From an uncultured Alistipes sp. (GTDB taxonomy: Bacteria; Bacteroidota; Bacteroidia; Bacteroidales; UBA932), in assembly GCA_900544175.1 (NCBI GenBank), contig UQUN01000006.1, forward strand, positions 34,957 to 98,956: a stretch of DNA of 64,000 nucleotides, in the 5' to 3' direction. The translations under genes and the position numbers were made by a program. Positions 61,021 through 64,000 of this stretch are shown one piece after another. Under the pieces are notes generated by a model. That model worked only from the letters and a program-made list of their open reading frames with translations, was not told where the DNA came from and made no database searches. Each line of letters begins with the position of its first letter. The stretch's first letter is position 1.

Positions 61021-62718
61021 TCACTCGTGACTGGTTCTCAATTCTTTCATGTATTTACCGGCCGTAACGCCCGTTTCCTTCTGGAAGGACCTGTGAAATA
61101 CAGGCAGGGAACTGTAGCCGAGGTCTTCGGCCAACTGTTTCAACGGGACATCGTTCGACTTGTCGGCCATGATGATAGTCGCCTCGATGACACGCCACAT
61201 GTTGATATAGTCGGTAAACGTCTTTCCGGAGAATCTGTTGATGGCCCTCGACACGTAAGTTCTGTTGGTATTCAGCATTTCAGCAAGGTCGTCCCTGGTT
61301 ATGGACTTCTTCTTGTACACCTTGTCCTTCCTCATCATCTCCTCTATCCTCTCGAACAGCAGACGGTCCGCTTCGCTGGCATTCTTCCCGCATGTCTCCT
61401 GAGACTCGTATGGAATATGGTCATGCTTTTCCTCCGCATATTTCTGATAACGCATGACAAGAAGCTTGTATGTATTGCGCTGTTTCCGGAATACAAGCAT
61501 GAGTGCAGAGACGAAAACAACCAGGACTACCAGGACTGCTATGAAGTAGACAAGTTTCTGACGGGCACGCAGATTCCTCAACTCAAGTGCCTGCGCCTGA
61601 TTCTCGTACCTGATCTTCTGTATGGACATCAGAATGGAGTTGAACTCTTTTTCCTTCTGGATATTCGAGATACTGTCCAGATACAGCCTGTAGTTCCCGA
61701 GATACCTCATGACTTCGTCCTTGTCCCCAAGAGCCAGTTCCACATCCACCAGGGATGAGAGCAGTTCCTTGCGGCATTCGTGATTATTGTGCCTGTATGA
61801 TATTTCAAGACCGCGCTCAAGCATCTCCTTGGCCTTGTGATACCGTCCGCTCGCATAGAGCATACGCCCGTAGTCAAGGCAGACTATGGATTCAGTTCCG
61901 GCATCCGAATATCCGGAATAATCCAGGGCACGGCTATAATAATATTCGGCCTCACGATAGTCATGCTCTGCCGCATATATATCCGCATATACCTTATACA
62001 TCTGCGAATACAACGTAATCAGACCGGCTTCCTCCGCAAGTTCCTTAGCCGTCTTTATATACTGCCGTGCACTCACGTCGTCGCCGCTGATATGACTCAT
62101 CATGGCCATTGCCATGTTGGCTGTACACTTGTGCTCCACAGAAACACCTTCAGCCTGGGCCATCTTGTATGCCTCCTGCGCATAAGACATGCCGTTCTCG
62201 TCCGAGCGCAGATAGAATATATAGCTTATATCCAGCAATATACGAAGCTGATTACTTACCTTGCCTGTCGCCTCGGCGTACTTGTAGCTCAACTGGTAAT
62301 ACTCCATCGCCTTGGAATAGTTGAGATCGGCCTTTAGGGCATATCCGCCATAGACACAGTAATAAAGATACTTCACGAGGTTGTCCTGACACTTTTCTAT
62401 ACTGCTGCTCATATCCATCAGATACTTCAGGGTCGAGTCAGGCTCCTCCATAAAAAGCCAGGCCTGTGCGATATACACACCGCAATAGAGGGCAGTCAGA
62501 GTATCCTTGTCCTGAAGAGAGCGGCTGAGAACAGGACGTGTATATATGATAATAGAGTCATCCTCTCCGTTGGCATTGTACTTCTGCCAGTATTTCTTGT
62601 GCTCACTCATTATTGCAGATTCCTGAGCCCTGGCCTCCGCACGACGGCCGAGACTGCAGGACTGCAAGGCATGACCTGCCATGACAATCAACACAATAAT
62701 AAAAAAGAGTCTTCTCAT
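61021..62718 (-). CDS. Membrane-anchored TPR regulator with AraC-type HTH (regulator 4)
   Basis: 565 residues. Signal peptide with lipobox LQSC (Cys21); TPR-type region about 40-370 (AMEYYQLSYKYAEATGKVSN, NGMSYAQEAYKMAQAEG, REAEYYYSRALDYSGYSD); TM about 387-409 (LVYFIAVLVVLVVFVSALML); linker; AraC HTH about 470-558 (RDDLAEMLNTNRTYVSRAI, LKQLAEDLGYSSLPVFHRSF). Its lipoprotein gene begins 106 bases downstream. It is the last complete gene of the Bacteroidota sequence before the join. Confidence 0.86.
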   Translation of the reverse strand: MRRLFFIIVLIVMAGHALQSCSLGRRAEARAQESAIMSEHKKYWQKYNANGEDDSIIIYTRPVLSRSLQDKDTLTALYCGVYIAQAWLFMEEPDSTLKYLMDMSSSIEKCQDNLVKYLYYCVYGGYALKADLNYSKAMEYYQLSYKYAEATGKVSNQLRILLDISYIFYLRSDENGMSYAQEAYKMAQAEGVSVEHKCTANMAMAMMSHISGDDVSARQYIKTAKELAEEAGLITLYSQMYKVYADIYAAEHDYREAEYYYSRALDYSGYSDAGTESIVCLDYGRMLYASGRYHKAKEMLERGLEISYRHNNHECRKELLSSLVDVELALGDKDEVMRYLGNYRLYLDSISNIQKEKEFNSILMSIQKIRYENQAQALELRNLRARQKLVYFIAVLVVLVVFVSALMLVFRKQRNTYKLLVMRYQKYAEEKHDHIPYESQETCGKNASEADRLLFERIEEMMRKDKVYKKKSITRDDLAEMLNTNRTYVSRAINRFSGKTFTDYINMWRVIEATIIMADKSNDVPLKQLAEDLGYSSLPVFHRSFQKETGVTAGKYMKELRTSHE

Positions 62719-62734
62719 AACTGAATATATTACG

Positions 62735-62742
62735 CAAAATTA
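62735..62742 (-). promoter_or_regulatory. -7 element of regulator 4
   Basis: Reads TAATTTTG on the minus strand, 16 bases before the ATG at 62718. Confidence 0.6.
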
Positions 62743-62744
62743 AT

Positions 62745-62776
62745 AAAAAAAGGGGAAGACAATCACTGCCGTCCCC
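62745..62776 (-). terminator. Terminator of a lost upstream gene
   Basis: gggga (62752-62756) pairs with tcccc (62772-62776), with further bulged pairing, and seven Ts follow on the minus strand (plus-strand A-run 62745-62751). By analogy with 59277-59301 it should end another lipoprotein gene, but that gene is not present: the sequence changes type within ~50 bases. Confidence 0.6.
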
Positions 62777-62862
62777 ACTGCATGAAAAAATACTCTTTTT
62801 TACTTTAACTATGAACTTTTTATTTTTACAAATATATTAAATAAAAGAAAGGATGGTTAAAG

Positions 62863-63110
62863 ATGGAAAACAGATTATGGGTTACACCAAACAATGATTT
62901 AGAGGCAAAAACTATAGTTGAAATGCTTCAAAGAGAAGGAGAAGATTTTTTAGTTACTGGATAAGCTTGGGGGGAGCATCTAGGGAAAAACTTGAAGAAG
63001 AATTAAAAGCAAAAATTGAAGAGGCAAAAAGAGAACAAAAGACAGTATATGGGGTTGAATTACAAGGAGATTCAAATGGGGCAATAAATGTAGATCACCA
63101 TAAATTATAG
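62863..63110 (+). pseudogene. AT-rich foreign gene fragment with an in-frame stop (possible DHH-type protein)
   Basis: The ATG at 62863, after an aaaggatgg RBS-like sequence, opens MENRLWVTPNNDLEAKTIVE. A TAA at 62962-62964 interrupts it where Trp would fit, and the same frame goes on (AWGGASREKLEEELKAKIEE, TVYGVELQGDSNGAINVDHH) to a stop at 63108-63110. The INVDHHK motif suggests a DHH-type phosphoesterase but the family is not certain. Codon use (AGA, GGA, AAA) and very low GC are unlike the rest of the window and fit Firmicutes or Fusobacteria. The next fragment of what looks like the same protein continues in another frame, with residues missing between. Confidence 0.6.
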
Positions 63111-63345
63111 CAAATATAAGAATGAGAGATAGAGAAATGCAAGGAGTTACTCCAGAACAAGAAGCACAAGCACAAGAGGCAGTAGAAAAACTAGGAGAAA
63201 TTGCAGAAAAAAGAGAATATATTCAATTAGATTTACCACATTCAAAAACATCAACAGTTACAGATAGATTATATGGAAAATATGATAATTTATTGATAAC
63301 AAGTGGAGATGGAGAAACAAACTTTTATGGAACAACTGAAATAAT
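63104..63345 (+). pseudogene. Second fragment of the AT-rich foreign gene
   Basis: In a different frame from the preceding fragment, ANIRMRDREMQGVTPEQEA, EKLGEIAEKREYIQLDLPHS and NLLITSGDGETNFYGTTEI look like the rest of the same protein. The change of frame right after DHHK with no bridging text implies a deletion. The frame runs on into the transporter at about 63345 without a stop, which is probably an accident of the join. The 3' boundary is approximate. Confidence 0.55.
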
Positions 63346-64000
63346 TCAAATTTGTATTACTACCTTCGGCGGTATTGCCTTGCTTCTTTACGGTATGCAT
63401 ATTCTGGGAGCAGGGTTGGAGAAAATTTCCGGCGGAAAAATGGAAAAAATATTAGAAAAGCTCACAAATAACATATTTAAGGCTGTTATTTTGGGCGCCT
63501 TGGTTACTGCGGTAATTCAAAGCTCAAGCGCAACGACAGTTATAGTCGTAGGTCTTGTTAATTCCGGTATTTTAAAGCTATCGTCTGCCGTAGGCATCAT
63601 AATGGGAGCAAATATAGGAACTACTATAACCGGACAGATTTTAAGATTAGGAGATCTTGAAAACAACGAATCTCTTGGAACCGCCATGGAATTCCTTACA
63701 CCGACATACCTTGCTCCATTCTTAGCTATAATTGGAATATTGATTATTATGATTACTAAGAAGGATAACATAAAATCAATAGGCGATATTTGTCTTGGAC
63801 TTGGTATTTTATTTACAGGAATGCTTTCTCTTACCGATTCCGTTAAACCTCTTTCTGAGCTTGAGGCATTTAGAAGCGTATTTGCAAGCTTGGAAAATCC
63901 TGTTCTTGGAATATTGGCAGGTACAATTATAACGGCTGTAATACAAAGCTCTTCAGCTTCAATCGGTATTTTACAGGCAGTTTCAACTACGGGTTTGCTT
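63346..64000 (+). CDS. Na+/phosphate cotransporter family protein, partial
   Basis: The frame is open to the window end. The text is clear NptA/PhoU-linked Na/Pi cotransporter: GGIALLLYGMHILGAGLEKI, the first QSSS motif AVIQSSSATTVIVVGLVNSG, IMGANIGTTITGQIL, and a second repeat TAVIQSSSASIGILQAV. Such proteins import phosphate with sodium. The start is missing or fused: normal members begin just before the CITTFGG segment. The composition is AT-rich but less so than the fragment before it, so this is probably a third source (Clostridia-like). Confidence 0.8.

Noticed and set aside
62962..62964. Recoded stop in the AT-rich gene
   Set aside because: The codon is TAA, not TGA or TAG, and the same fragment also has a frame break; damage or artefact is simpler.

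Overview
The window looks like a Bacteroidota chromosome, most likely a gut Bacteroidales (Rikenellaceae/Alistipes-like by inference; no database was searched). Evidence: many promoters with the Bacteroidota -7 element TAnnTTTG (some with a TTTG -33 box 19-21 bases upstream), a very high density of Cys-lipobox lipoproteins with acidic residues just after the Cys, BACON-domain proteins, membrane-anchored TPR/AraC regulators, a GH29 fucosidase, a Ser-type sulfatase, QueH, and an rpsL-rpsG-fusA-rpsJ cluster. The last ~1.2 kb (from about 62.8 kb) is different DNA: AT-rich, Firmicutes/Fusobacteria-like, broken, and itself joined to a third sequence (a Na/Pi cotransporter). It is best read as a chimeric join.

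Layout. 0-0.8 kb: end of an SPFH protein and a small ribbon-helix-helix protein. 0.9-8.6 kb (minus): ferritin, a fucosidase lipoprotein and a complete RND efflux operon. 8.8-16.5 kb: pullulanase, a GNAT-MsrA fusion, a lipoprotein divergent from a Crp-type regulator, YbaK deacylase, a phosphodiesterase-like lipoprotein and a small membrane protein. 16.8-21.3 kb (minus): a sulfatase followed by a locally duplicated block holding two nearly identical small secreted proteins, a frameshifted TapB/DUF3108-like gene, a beta-propeller lipoprotein and a remnant of its 3' end. 21.3-22.6 kb: non-coding DNA with degenerate hairpin repeats, then a MATE pseudogene.

22.7-28.2 kb: a TPR-TM-AraC regulator followed by two BACON lipoproteins. 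28.2-33.3 kb: a small lipoprotein pseudogene, an MFS exporter and two tandem POT peptide transporters. 33.4-38.7 kb: a cysteine-dioxygenase-like protein, a 5-FTHF cyclo-ligase/nitronate-monooxygenase fusion, QueH, a zinc peptidase lipoprotein and a small membrane protein. 38.8-39.8 kb: an ECF sigma factor and a probable membrane partner. 39.9-45.3 kb: BIG2 and BACON lipoproteins divergent from a second TPR-TM-AraC regulator. 45.4-51.5 kb (minus): PruA, a decayed region, tRNA-Met and the str ribosomal operon. 51.7-56.3 kb: a frameshifted BIG2 lipoprotein, a BACON lipoprotein, ornithine aminotransferase and CtlX. 56.4-62.7 kb (minus): two tandem regulator + BACON lipoprotein pairs.

The dominant theme is one paralogous system: four regulators of nearly equal length (565-571 aa), each with an N-terminal lipobox signal, periplasmic TPR region, a single TM near residue 390-410 and a C-terminal AraC HTH, and each next to a gene for a BACON/Fn3-like lipoprotein. 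Two further BACON/BIG2 lipoprotein clusters and a Crp-divergent lipoprotein lie in the same window. I propose, as inference, a family of membrane-spanning sensor-regulators controlling surface lipoproteins. A second, metabolic thread is the citrulline/ornithine/glutamate route (CtlX, RocD, PruA). No SusC/SusD pair, CRISPR array, intact insertion sequence or prophage was seen.
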